A stretch of 64,000 nucleotides of DNA, taken from contig NC_134357.1 of the NCBI RefSeq assembly GCF_048569485.1, positions 336,650,742 through 336,714,741 on the forward strand, in the 5' to 3' direction. Below are positions 35,293-47,011 of the stretch, in pieces. Every line of letters starts with the position of its first letter. Position 1 is the first letter of the stretch. The stretch is from Anomaloglossus baeobatrachus. Taxonomy: Eukaryota > Chordata > Amphibia > Anura > Aromobatidae. The position numbers were made by a program, and so were the translations under genes. The notes beneath the pieces were generated by a model, which worked only from the letters and a program-made list of their open reading frames with translations, did not search any database and was not told the origin of the DNA.

Positions 35293-35720
35293 AGAGAGGC
35301 TGGGGGCTACGGTATATACATCAACGGAGAGGCTGGGGGTCACAGCATATACATCACAGCAGAGGCTGAGGGCTATAATGTATTACTGGGGGCTTACACA
35401 TTACTGGGGGGCATGCATATTACTGGGGAGGGCATACACGTTTCGGGGGGCATACATGTTACAGAAAGCATGCACATTACAAGGGGCATACACATTACTG
35501 GGGGGCATACAGCTCTGTGGAGTATACACATTACTGGGGTGGGAGGTATGCAGCTCTAGGGGCACATATAGCTCTGGGTGGAAGCATACAGTTCTAGGGA
35601 GCCCATATAGCTCGGGGTTGGCACATACAGCTCTGGATGTACATACAGCTCTGGGGAACCCATACAGCTTGGGGGAGAGGGAAGGTGCACATACAGCTCT
35701 GGGGGGCCCATACACTGTGC
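35293..35720. repeat. Minisatellite continuation, degenerate 20-30-bp units
   Basis: The first units match the 33,421 array (GAGGCTGGGGGCTACGGTAT). From about 35,385 the pattern shifts to units like CATACACATTACTGGGGGG and ACATACAGCTCTGGGG. The long frames on both strands here come from the repeat. Confidence 0.85.
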
Positions 35721-37545
35721 TGGGTGACGCTGGTTGACACTTTGGCTTCTCTCTTCATCTGTGGGACTGGAGCACACCGCGCACTGACTCTGCCCACAGA
35801 TGAACTTCAATGCACATGTGGGTTTAAAGGGCTTATAGCCAGAAATTGCAGCCCCTGATTATGGCGAGTGGGCCCCCTTGGCTGTCCAGGGCCCCAGCAC
35901 TTGCCCAGGTGCGCCGGGTGCTGACGATGGCCCTGTTTACTGCACATGTGCAAACTCTTATCTTCCAAGGTTGCTGACCATCGCCCTGTCCAATGGTCCC
36001 CATCATTCTCAGCTAGCCAAAATGTCATGTATGCATATGAGAGGACGTAGTAATGCCAGTTATCGCCTCCTACCACCGAGTTCTAGAAAGACTATGTTCA
36101 CATCTTGTTTTTGCAGTTTTTTTGCTGCATTTTTTTTCAAGCAGAAAAGAAGTTGTGTTTTACAGTAACAGCAGAAGCGAGATTTCAGAAGTCTCATGCA
36201 CACACTGCTTTTTCTGTCTTTTTTTGTATTAATATTTCAATAGTAACTGAGCTGTGCCGTTGTCCAGAACACTCTCATTCTGGAAATCCATGGTGATGAT
36301 GAGGTCACAGACCTCTTCACATAAAAGAAAAGATAAATGTATTTTCTTTATACCCTTATTTACCAATTGCACAAAAGCTTATATTTTTTGTTGTGTGGTT
36401 TGTATAGAATGTGGCATTTTATTATGCGTTGTATAGGGGAATTGCAGATAACATCCAGTGACGTTAATGTGGCTGAGCCGCAATACTCCGTCCTCACAAC
36501 CTGTTGACTGATGTTTAGAAGATAAGATTCATATTCTTATAATGCTGTACAGTCCCTTTAACAGAGCAGTGTTCTTGCATTTAGCTGTTTATGTGTAAAT
36601 TAGTGACTGGGACCTTGTGGCTTTCAAGTAATTATTGAATTAAAGGGCCAAATGCTGGGACTTCTTGTTCTACAGCTGTTGGACGGAGAGACCTTTCTAT
36701 TTCTAGACTAGAACTTGACATTTAGCAAACATTTTTACATCATTGATTTCATTTCACACCACGATCAACAACAGAGAGCTCATAAATGAGCTATTATTTC
36801 AGTCTCTTAATGGGATGAAGCATAATCCTTCCATTGATCCTTTCTCCACTGTTCTCGATGACTCCAAATAAGGTAGGGAATTCATTCCCTGCTGGATACG
36901 AAAAGCCAATTTTTTCTTTTTTGGAATCTTTGTTTGAACTACGATGAAGAAATCAATGGGTTAGTTATTTTGATTTAATACTCTCTTGCCACCTTATGAA
37001 TGGGAATACAGCAGTACAATGCAGCCTGATTTCCCGTGAATGCTCATAATACTGTCAAAGGTTACCGGCATCACAGCGGCACAACAGACTCCACTCAGTT
37101 TGATCCATTGTCAATAGTGGGACTAAAATGACTTTTTAAAATTTATTCAAGATTTATGCCAATTTTAAGTAATTATGCGTTTGCATAAATTTAATGGCTC
37201 TAAAAACTATTACCTTAAAACATTTTTGACTTTTCTTTTTTCTCTATGTAATTTTAGAGATTCATAAAAATGTAGTAGAGAATAAAAAATAAAAAATGAA
37301 CTATACTCATCTCTGAAATCCCCTGTGGGCGTGATAACATACTGAGAGGGACAACTAATCTGGGGAAACAAATGCCCCATAAATTGGTCAAAAGGATAAT
37401 TAGCATGTGAAAACAGAGTTTATAAAGCCTTTTTTTGTACTCATGTGTTAAGGGTAAAACACAATAAAGGGATGCTTACACAGTATATTTCGCAAGAGAT
37501 ATACAAATGCTGTTGGGTTGGAAGATATGGTGGACCTGATAGGTT
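35721..37545. other. Intergenic, no gene seen
   Basis: About 1.8 kb. GACTATGTTCACATCTTGTT at 36,088 resembles the start of another MITE class, without a matched end. The 36,600-36,930 stretch is unusually complex and repeat-free and might be conserved non-coding sequence, but nothing in it can be named. Confidence 0.35.
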
Positions 37546-37660
37546 CCCTTTAAAGAGGTGGTTCACTACGCTTTAAAATTCATGGAGAAGGCTTTTATCA
37601 AATACATTGTGTATAGGGATTAGCGAGTATACTCGTTAGCGAGTATACTGGGTCTTCTCC
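37546..37660. repeat. Two TTAA element ends back to back
   Basis: ACCTGATAGGTTCCCTTTAA is the right end of one T2-like element. It is followed without a gap by AGAGGTGGTTCACTACG, the left end of a second; the two share one TTAA. A GCGAGTATACTCGTTAGCGA fragment follows at about 37,622. Confidence 0.55.
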
Positions 37661-38379
37661 TGTCTGTGATGTTCTGGCCCTGCCACCTGCCTCAAGTCTG
37701 TGAACCTCCTCCTCTGTTTGAAATCTCAGCAGTGTCCTGTCATTCATAGACCAGAGGCAGGCAGAGCATCCAGGGAATCATAGATAGGGAGGAAAAGACC
37801 TGGTGCACAGTTCGGCCCCTGTGCATCAAAATCTAATTTAGCAGAAAACTTCAAATAATGATTAAAGAAGAATAACAAAGTGGATTTCTTCACCAAAGGT
37901 ATCAATGTAATATGCTGCAGCACCATTACTGCCATGTCTTAATCGTGCTGACAATTTCTCTTTAATCTACATAGTCTAACATCTATAGCCATGGTAAGCA
38001 ATGTTAACTAAATTGTATATGGCCGTTCTGGCAGACATTGAACAATCAACCAACGTCTATCTAAAGTGTATGGCCACCTTACGTCCAAAGGTTGAAAATA
38101 TAGCTGATGTTTACAGCCATTTATTGTAATGTGAACTTTGTCTAGTGGGGTTCTAGTATCAAGTACACCGTGAAAATCATATGTCAAAGGGGACGAAGAA
38201 ATGAAAAAAGATCCTGCCAAGTGGACAACCACTTTCAAACTATCTTTATCTTCCTTCTAGTCATGTAAAATGTACCGCAGGGATTTTATCCACCAGTCCC
38301 CCCTTTTCCCACCTCTAATCTTTCACTAATCTATCTTGTAGAGGAGCACACACAATATTCATGACAGTACAAGCATTAC

Positions 38380-39127
38380 TAAGAAAAAGACATCACAATT
38401 TTATTGGACGCTCCATTGCAAGACAATTCTCCAGAATACAAACTGCTTTGTTTGCCCCCTCCCCAAGAACATTTACAGCAATAAATAAAGACAGGTTCAT
38501 TAGAAAGAGGACAAGACCACATCACCTGTACCTTGGGGTTTGTTGCAAAGAGCAACAGAACACGGCTTAAAGAAGGGAGCATTATCCTATAGTAATGTGT
38601 GTGAATGTGGAGATTTATTATCTCTGCCAGTGCATCTATTGAAGAGGCTGTTCATGAGCTACTGGCATGATAAGACACAATTGTCTATAGAAAATGGCTG
38701 GAGTTCTGCATCCGTGTATATAGAAATCCTCTAGGTCTGCTTGAGGAATCAAAAACACTTTACTGTCTTTGATTTTGTTGCCGGAGTTTGTTGGGTCACA
38801 AATTGAAGCATATAGTGTCTATGTGGTGGGACAGAACAGGAAAGCAGAGACGAAATGAAGAGGCCCCAGAAAAAGAGTAGAGTAGATTAGTGGTAAATAT
38901 AGTCAGAAAAAAAGGCATTGTTCTTTGATGTGCTCTTAAAGATACTGCTGCTCAACTTTCCTTTCTCCGAATATGCACTTCAATGTGGAATCCCATACTG
39001 TGCAAAGTGTCTGCTCCTGATCAGCAACAACCACCCTCCCACCCCATAAACAAGTCTTGTAAGCCACACAGGGGCTGCATAGGACCAGGTCATCTTCTCA
39101 CACTTCCCTTTTCCCAGACTGGCAGGA
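38380..39127 (-). other. PTPRT: Probable PTPRT 3' UTR
   Basis: About 750 bp after the stop codon contain no recognisable transposon, unlike the sequence on both sides. They end near a canonical poly(A) signal. The boundary is inferred. Longer or alternative 3' UTRs are common for this family and cannot be excluded. Confidence 0.5.
38400..38405 (-). terminator. PTPRT: Candidate poly(A) signal AATAAA of PTPRT
   Basis: On the minus strand the sequence reads GTCCAATAAAATTGTGATG followed by T-rich and GT-rich sequence. This is the usual arrangement of hexamer plus downstream element. It would give cleavage near 38,375-38,390, about 730 bp after the stop. Confidence 0.5.
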
Positions 39128-39181
39128 TCAGAAGGAATTCAAATATTCCAAGGCAACTTCATATACATATTTATATTGTTC
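39128..39181 (-). CDS. PTPRT: PTPRT last coding exon
   Basis: A short final exon, read as EQYKYVYEVALEYLNSF followed by TGA. It continues in frame from [10 protein letters not shown], giving the family's usual EQYKF-VYEVALEYL ending. The acceptor is CCATTTCAG just before 39,181. The open stretch is too short to appear as a long ORF, so it was located by joining phases and recognising the conserved carboxyl terminus. The six exons together give 261 residues plus a stop. Confidence 0.92.
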   Translation of the reverse strand, partial: EQYKYVYEVALEYLNSF

Positions 39182-39376
39182 CTGAAATGGGAAAAAAAAC
39201 AAGTGTAAAGCTTGAGATCATGACTTTTATAGCAACAAGTAAGCAAATACAGGCATGAGAAAGCTATGGAGGGGTTCAAAGCTTGACATTTGTGACATGC
39301 CAATACATGATCAGCTGACCCTGCTAATATTATTGTATTCAGACAACTTTGATCTAAAGTGTATGGATAACTTTAA

Positions 39377-39665
39377 AGGGAACCTGTCATGTAAAAAACC
39401 CTGTTAACCTACAGATATAGGGTTAATCTGCAGGTTAATAGAATTAAAAAACAGTCTGACCACTGCAGTAAAAGCCCTTCCATTGGGAGGAAATAAACTT
39501 TATTCCTCCTGGTGGCCTCTGGCTTTCAGTCATAGAGGCGCGGCTAGAGCAGTTTCAGTCACCACTCAGCACACTGTGATTGGCAGCTGTAACCACGCCC
39601 CTGCACTGACTGAAAGCCGCTAATTAACCTGTAAATTAACCCCATGTCTGCAATTTAATAGAACT
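39377..39665. mobile_element. T2-like TTAA element, left part, in a PTPRT intron
   Basis: TTAAAGGGAACCTGTCATGT at 39,373 opens about 290 bp typical of these elements, with CTCCTGGTGGCCTCTGGC in the middle. No right end is found. It lies between the last two PTPRT coding exons. Confidence 0.6.
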
Positions 39666-40491
39666 TTTTTCACATGATATTTTACTTACCATAAATCAGC
39701 TTAGAATATACTTTTACTGAGTTGCAATCATTTTCTCAATATGTCCCCAAATAAACTGCATTTAGCAATGAAAAAATGAAGTTACACTTGTGCTATGTGC
39801 TCAATATCTTTGAAGAGTCATCTGAGCATTGCTGTCCAGGTCATCAGTCATGCCAGGCCCATATTTTCCTGGCTTGATTGATGTCTCACAAGCCAGAACA
39901 TGAAATTCCGAGCCAGGTCTTTGGGGTAAGATAGTCAAGTGATAAGTTCCTTTCTAACTATAAAGTTGGCCATACACATTTTGTTGTCTGAGCATAATAT
40001 TAGCGGGATCAGCTGATCGTGTATTGAGATGTCACAATTGTTAACCTCTGATACCCACCATAGCTAGTTGCTTGTGACCATAAACAAAAAATGTAGTAAT
40101 ATAACTAACACTTCAAATGATACGTTCCCTGTATGAACAAGTAAGGAGAGATAAAGTCTCAAGAAGTTGAGTGAGACACTTCGGGAATTAGTTCAATCAT
40201 ATCTGTACCCATACAATATCATGATGAGTGGGCTGAAAAGATGGGAGAATATATAGTAGTTAACAAACTTTGGCTAAATATAAAAGAATAAACATATTTA
40301 GTTGTGTGGGAGATATGAGATCACTAGACCAGTCAGACAATGTAAATACTTTATAGAAAATCTGTAGATTCTAAGGAGTATGGTTGGAGGAAGCAGCTGC
40401 TAACCCCCTTCCCACACACAGGAGACAGCGTGACTACAGCTTCAGATGGTTTTCAATTTGGACTGATATTAAGCCTTACTTTTATTTTTCA

Positions 40492-40728
<237 letters not shown>

Positions 40729-40771
40729 TCACAAGGTGTCTGCAAAGCCATAGTTCAAATTACAATCCTTA

Positions 40772-41799
40772 TGCGGGGTAATTATAAAAGACTCATTGGG
40801 TTTTGCACTCATATTACTGCAAAGATATAAATTTTTAACCATTTGTAGTACCATATCGAAAGGTTCCCTCACAGAGTTTGCAACTGGCACGTGCAGACTC
40901 ATTTGTGATTCACCCGGTGACAGAGCGGTATTACAGTAGATCCCAAAATGACAACTAAGCAAGAGAAAGCGTTTTGTGTTTTAGAGTATGAGACATGTTA
41001 ATCAATTGTTACCATGCAGCGAGCACTACGAAGACAGTATGAAAGTGAACCACCTGGTCATCAGCGCATTCTGCTGTGGTATCACGACTTAAGGACACAG
41101 GATGCTTGTGTAAATGTAAAAGCCCCAGATGACCGAGTACTACAGGTGAAGCAGTGGAGAGGGCTTGAGAGACCTATGCATGTAGCCAACTGAAATCGGC
41201 ATAACATGCAAGTTGTGAACTTGGCATTTTTCAGCAGACTGTTTGGATGATCAGCAGACTGTTTGGATGATTCTGCAACAGCAACAGAACTCATATTGTG
41301 TACAGCTATCATAACATTTAAGGCCAGATGTTCCATGGCATCCTATATTAATTCTAAGCTGCTCTAACGACCATTGACGAGGACATACTGCAGGAACTCT
41401 CAAACTGGTGGATTGGGCACTGTACTGGTGTTAACTTAGCATTCTTCAAATGACCCTCCAGGTCTCCCGATCTGACCATGTGTGACTTCTTCCTTTGGTG
41501 GTATGTCAAAGACATTATTTATGTGCCGCCTTTGCCAGCAACACTGGATAAGCTCCGGGACCGCATTTCCGCCGCTTTACTGACCATCGATGGGGACATG
41601 TTGCAGAGTGTTTGGGTTGAACTGGATTATCGTGTAGATGTGTGTCATGTGACAAAAGGAGGACGTAGAACATTTGTAAACATTATGTGCTACACTTGAA
41701 GAGTTTATGTTCATTATCATGTGTCATTCACTATTGTGCATGTAATACATTTTGAAATATATTTCTTTGAAACCCAATTAATCTTTTACAATCACCCTG
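40772..41799 (+). mobile_element. DUF4817-type mariner element, internally deleted, in a PTPRT intron
   Basis: About 1.03 kb. The left end resembles GCGGGGTAATTATAAAAGAC and the right end, inverted, is CAGGGTGATTGTAAAAGATT, with TA at 41,800. N-terminal MTTKQEKAFCVLEYETC then SIVTMQRALRRQYESEPPG is the DUF4817 helix-turn-helix. The C-terminal part, about 41,455-41,695, reads RSPDLTMCDFFLWWYVKDII and VWVELDYRVDVCHVTKGG. Relative to the 250-1475 copy the middle is deleted, and stops are present. Antisense to PTPRT. Confidence 0.8.
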
Positions 41800-41849
41800 T
41801 AAATATTGGTGTAAAATAAAAAGCCATATTCTTGTTTAAATTAGTTTAC

Positions 41850-42280
41850 TGTGTGGTACATGGATAGATCGTGGAAGTTCGGTTCAGCAGATACATTCGA
41901 ACCTTAAAAAAATTCAGTCTGTGACACCGACTTGATCCGAACCTCAATGGAAGTCTGAAGTTGGGCAGTTCGTGGCTCCACCAACATGCTGCCAGCCATA
42001 AGCAGAACACTTACGGGGGAGGATGGCTGGAGTTTTTCAAATTTATTTTTTTTGTGTGTGTACACTGCATCTGATCACGCTAATTTTACCCCCAGTGCGA
42101 GCCACTCAAACACTGTACATGGCTCGCACAGGGCTGAGCATCACTCATACCCAAGCATAGCGCTGCTTGCTTGAGTGGTTTGAACACGTAACTCACTCGA
42201 ACTTTGAATCTGAACTTTGATTTTTTGGTAGTCGGTTTCCAAACCCAAACATCGAACCTCAGGTTTGCTCATCTCTAACT
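41850..42280. mobile_element. MITE ending in GCTCATCTCTA
   Basis: The right end inverts to TAGAGATGAGCAAACCTGAG and the left part has GAAGTTCGGTTCAGCAG. Recurring GTTCGAACC- and CCGAACCTC-type words suggest the same broad class as the 20,854 inverted repeat. The left limit is uncertain. Confidence 0.45.
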
Positions 42281-42429
42281 ACTACTAGAAGTCTGCCAGA
42301 ACTATCATGAAAAAAAATCCTTGATTTCTAATACAGTCCATGCAGATTTTCACAGGTTGACTGCACCCATTATTTTGGATGATTGTAACCCTGTGCAGGC
42401 ATACCATTTTCATAGCCTCTAAAACATGA

Positions 42430-42478
42430 AAGGGAATCTGTCACCAGGTTTTTGCTACCCCATCTGAGAGGAGCATAA
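42430..42478. mobile_element. TTAA-class element remnant split by an LTR
   Basis: GAAAGGGAATCTGTCACCAGG then TTTTTGCTACCCCATCTGAG is the left end of a T2-like element. It stops at the LTR boundary and continues for an unknown length after 43,664. Confidence 0.5.
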
Positions 42479-43660
42479 TGTGGCGCCCTGGACAAGCCAG
42501 GACGTCACAAACACTACACCAACACACCCCACACTCCCGGTCAGGCACACCGAATTCAGACAAAAACCCTTGTTGCCTCCCTCCAGGGGCTGATGTTCAC
42601 ATCAGGGGGTGGGCCAGGCGGTTGGTCCCGCCCACCGAGGAGTTCACAGTCCTGGAGGCGGGAAAAACAGAGAGATGAATTTGAGAGTTGAAAGTGGAAG
42701 GAAGGAAAGTGGTAGTAGAGCAGACTGAAGTTGGTCCAGGTGTGTGGCCGGACGGAACAGCAAGGTTGGCAGACGGTGGTGACCGTCTGCAGAAGAGGCC
42801 TATCGGAGCCAACCGTAAGGACCGTGGACGGGCGGTGGCCCGGCGGTACCGGACCGGTACGCAAAGAGAAGCCAGCACCATCCGGCAGGGGCTTACGGAC
42901 CCCGGCAAGGCTAGGAGTCGCCGTGCAATTTGCCAAATCCGTTAGCGAAGAGAACCTCCTGGGTTTCCCAGCAGCCAAGTCCCGACAGAAGGCAATAGTC
43001 CAACCGAGAGAGGGAAACACAGTCACCGCCAAGGCTACAGTTCCCAGGGCCAGAGCCTGCGGGCAAAAGGGGCTCCTCCAGCAACCTTCAAAGCTGGGGA
43101 GCGGGTTACCGGTGGGAACCCATTGGAACCGTTACACTACACAGGTGCAGGCAAAGGCAGTCACCATCAACCTGCCGGGAGAAACAACACCGCAGCCATC
43201 TGTGGGACCCGTCCATCCAGCCGTTTGTTTCATCAGAGACTCTGTGTACATCATTGGGCTGAGTGAGTACCACCGTGCCGTGCGGCACAGCGCTGCCCCT
43301 GCGACCCTGCACCTCGCCAGGCCCCGTAACCCGCCTACCATCCATCCCTACCCCATCACCGGGCCCCGGGACAACCAACCCCCTACCCACGGAGGGGAGA
43401 ACTAACATCCAGGCTGCTCCCTGTCATCGCTCCTGGGATCCCCGTCCAGAGCAGCGGTGGTGTCACCAATCTCACCACAACTGTGGGTGGCGTCACGGAC
43501 AATCAATCCCCAAAACCATTCCCCCCTTTCACTCTCGGGCGAGGAACGCCGCTCGAGTCCCCGGGATCCGGCACACCGCTCAAGCCACCACCGAGCATCA
43601 GCAGCCGCAGTTGGACCCGAGCAGTGGGAGAGCGCAGCGTCCCCTCCTCCGCCCGCGACA
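42479..43660 (+). mobile_element. Solo LTR fossil, 1,182 bp, ATAA duplication, in a PTPRT intron
   Basis: Starts TGTGGCGCCCTGGACAAGCC and ends CCGCCCGCGACA. It is flanked by ATAA at 42,475-42,478 and 43,661-43,664. GC-rich, with a GGGTGGCGTCACGGAC block near the end. Same family as the LTRs at 19,930, 29,417 and 31,525. It interrupts a TTAA-class element. No internal region; antisense to the gene. Confidence 0.75.
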
Positions 43661-44056
43661 ATAATGTAGAAGTAACTACAGTATTTTGATAATTACTGAT
43701 TAATCCTGGCAGAGAAAGAAGCAGATTTGTCTGACAAGATATATTACAAAGTTACTTAGTTTAATGTGTACTATTGATTTATGAAATAAAAATTAAAAAG
43801 ACGGTTACACTTTAAATGTTACATTTTAAGTTTTTAGACATTCAGAACCATTCCAAAATCATCTTGTGTTTGCAGATCTATATACAGTATCTCCATAACA
43901 CACTACAAAGAGATGCTGTGCCATTTTGCAATCCATTCTTCTTCCTATTCTACCAAATATGTTAGAGGTCAGACAAAAGGGAGCATGCCTGTAGAATTAG
44001 ACCACACAGATTTTGCTTGGTATTTTTCACAATGGGAGCACATAGGTCTGCACAAG

Positions 44057-44598
44057 TTCTAGTTCGATACTATATTGAGAAACAATGTTTCTCTCAAATA
44101 CCTTGTGTTGGCAATAGTGCCTGTGAGAGGCGCTATTGCAGACCGCTGTTCCCGCTCCAGTGACGACACCGTCAAGTGCCGCACATGTCACATCCGTGCA
44201 GCCGGCTGATATCTTGCTGACTCACTGAGCTGTGGGTGGTGTTTAACCGCTGTCACAGCCCATCTGCTCCCTGCTCCCCCCTCCCTCACAGCACAGCGCG
44301 TCTTGCTGCTTGCAGCGTTCTGCTGTGAGGGAGGAGGGAGGAAGGAGGAGGGAGCAGGGAGCAGATGGGCTGTGACAGTGGTGAAACACCGCCCACAGCT
44401 CAGTGAGTCAGGAAGATATCAGCCGGCTGCACAGATGTGACATGTGCGGCACTTGACGGTGACGTCACTGGAGCGGGAACAGCGGTCTGCAATAGCGCCT
44501 CTCACAGGCACTATTGCCAACACAAGGTATTAGAGAGAAACATTGTTTCTCAATAAAATATCAAACTAGACAATAAAAAATATGGGTGAACCACCCTT
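44057..44598. mobile_element. Very large palindromic TTAA MITE
   Basis: Arms of about 240 bp pair almost perfectly: GAGAAACAATGTTTCTCTC, GGCAATAGTGCCTGTGAG and CGCTGTTCCCGCTCCAGTGA all recur inverted. The centre is near 44,300-44,330. The right end GGTGAACCACCCTTTTAA matches the TTAA-class end seen at 37,555. The left terminus has diverged. No coding capacity. Confidence 0.8.
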
Positions 44599-44602
44599 TT
44601 AA

Positions 44603-45650
44603 ATATTTCCTAACGGAAATGTTTGTTTTTTACTTAGTAGGAGAAAATAATTTTAGGGCTTTGCAAATCTAAGAACAGTCCCTGTAAGATTGCATATAAC
44701 AAACATTGGTTTGTACAATCACTATGAAGCCTGCCCACTCACATTTATGCTTGTCATTCCCTCTAATGGTCGCTCCTTTAAAGTTTAACATGCAAGGTGA
44801 TTAAAGTGACCCTAAATAAACTCTTCTGATCCTAAATCAGAACCAAGCTATGGAGGGGGTTAATGTAATGTACCAGATATATTGTACTCTCCTTTCAGTG
44901 AAGATTTATCTGCTGTAGAGCTGTCTTATTCCAGCAATGAAACAGTTCTAACATTGCACATTGTAGTTTGTAAAATAAACAGTATACAAGTGCTTATGTC
45001 TTTTTTCCAGTCCATTTAACCCATTCAAGTATAGATGATGGCAAAAAAGAGAAATTGCATCTTTGAAATGTGGTTATTATTTTTTTGTTTTTTTGCATTG
45101 AACATATTGTATTTTTGGTTGAATAAACAGAATTGTTGCATAAGGACAAAGAAGGTTTCAGTTAACCATCAGTAGTACTATTTAAATCTCATTTAAATGT
45201 TATTCATCACTTCATGAGTCCTAACTGGTACAATATAAAAAAAAAGTCAACAGTAAAAGGGTTCTTAAAGTATGTGATAAAATGACCCATTGTCACGTAA
45301 TTCAAACTGCAGCCCATCCTAGTCACATTATAATAAGCTGCAGTCTGAAGAAACACAACTTCCAAGACCTGTGTCTCAACTGCCAGAGGAGCTGTATTGT
45401 AAACACATATAACAATGAGCTGCTGGAGAAGGTCTGTGACAGAATATAAATCTTCTCTGCTGACTGCACATTGAAGTCTGAGGCTGGAGAAAAACATCTT
45501 TTGTGTTCATTCAGCCTAGGAGAACATTTATTTCTTTTGATGTCACACCCCTCCCCCTCGGTTTACACTAGTATTGTTCCAACAATACAACTTCTCTGTC
45601 AGTTGATACAGAGGTCATGGGGGGATGTGTACTTATTATGCACCTACTGT
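44603..45650. other. PTPRT intron, no feature recognised
   Basis: About 1 kb of AT-rich intron. Short open frames lack motifs. Confidence 0.4.
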
Positions 45651-45654
45651 ATCT

Positions 45655-45825
45655 CAACCCATCCCTTGTAGACTGTGAACCCTCAAGGACAGGGTCCTCC
45701 CTCCTTCTGTACCAATCTGTGCCTTTTTTATTTACGACTATTGTACTTTTACATACTAGGTATGCCCTTTTAACATGTAAAGCGCCATGGAATAAATGGC
45801 GACACAATAATAAAAATAATAAATG
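45655..45825 (+). mobile_element. LINE 3' end (same family as the LINE at 10.2-11.6 kb)
   Basis: CTTGTAGACTGTGAACCCTC, then CAGGGTCCTCCCTCC, then AAAGCGCCATGGAATAAATGG with an AATAATAAAAATAATAA tail. This matches the inverse of 10,170-10,330. Severely 5' truncated; a derived SINE is an alternative. Confidence 0.7.
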
Positions 45826-46304
45826 CAACTCCTCTGTCAGTTCAGACACAGGTCCTGCAAACTATGTTTCTTTAGATTGCAACCTATCCTGACATTTGAC
45901 TGCATTAGATGATGGCAGCCATTTTATTACATTCTTGAAAAAAACATTTAAATATACTCGTTTGAGTTGTCCTCTTCAGCTACATGTTTATAGAAGATAT
46001 AACCTCCCTGGAAATGCACTGTATTGAAAAAGAAACTAACAAAAGGCATTTACCTAGAAATCTATGACCCTAAGTTTCATCCATGCCACCAACTTCTTCT
46101 AAATAGTATCAAGGTACCAACTACTCTGGCAGATGTGAGCTACAACAGATCTTAAGATTGTATAGATTTAGTGGAGCCATCCACTTACTGATTATCATAT
46201 TACCAAACCCAGTTATATTATTTTCTTTAGGGAGGCTGGGCTTACGTACACTGAATTCTGACCTATCAGACAAATTTCAATATATGTAAGAACTCATTGT
46301 TTCC

Positions 46305-46760
46305 AGACACGCATCATCAATGTTTGATCATCGATCATTTGGAGTCTGACCATGAAAGACCACAATACTTCTGCCACTTGCTTGTGTTGAAGGCTATACC
46401 AGGCACTGCAGCTCGGTCTCAGTCGCTTTACTGAAATTGAACTCCTGTAGATTGCCAGAGGCAAAGCAGCCCAGAAGAGGATGTAATCAATGTTTGATCA
46501 TTATGTTTATGACCCTGGACCTCTCTTGATAATTATAATAAAGGACTGTGAGGCTCAAGCCACTTGCCTGTATTGGACGTTGTACCTGGTGCCTCAGTCT
46601 CAGCTTGAAACTGAAGTCTTTTGGGTTACCAGGGGCAGAGCAGCCCCGAAGAGGACTTAATCAACATTTGATCATTGTGTGCATAACCCTGGACCTCTGT
46701 TGATAATAAGAATGAATGGCTGCAAAGCTCAAGCTATTTGAAGCTCAGTCCCAGCCAAGT
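46305..46760. repeat. About 180-bp tandem repeat, 2.5 copies
   Basis: The unit begins near TCAATGTTTGATCAT and includes GACCCTGGACCTCT, CTCAAGCCACTTGC, a CTCAGTCTCAG-type block and GGCAGAGCAGCCC.GAAGAGG. Copies start at about 46,309, 46,479 and 46,657; the third is partial. The first copy is the most diverged. It lies in the 11.6-kb PTPRT intron. Confidence 0.75.
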
Positions 46761-47011
46761 TAAGAAAACTGTTTTTTTGTATTGTTATAAAAGCTTTCAG
46801 GGTTTATATGTAACTTAGTCGACAAACAAGATCTTTATCTAAGGAAGAACACAGTCCAGAAATACCTTTAATTTTATCGTAGATGAGTAGTTTGTAGGCT
46901 TACTTTGATGTTATTTGGATGCTGTTGTTCGAACCCTGAGAAATGCTTATTCATAAGTATCAGGCCATCTAAGTAATATTTTTTTTTTAAGAATACTGAA
47001 TTACTATATTA

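Noticed and set aside
35275-35810. Several overlapping frames on both strands with repeated GIHITG or PELYV peptides
   Set aside because: They are translations of a degenerate minisatellite.
42731-43405. Open frame of 224 codons on the plus strand
   Set aside because: Also inside a solo LTR, with no domain and no similar frame kept in the other copies.
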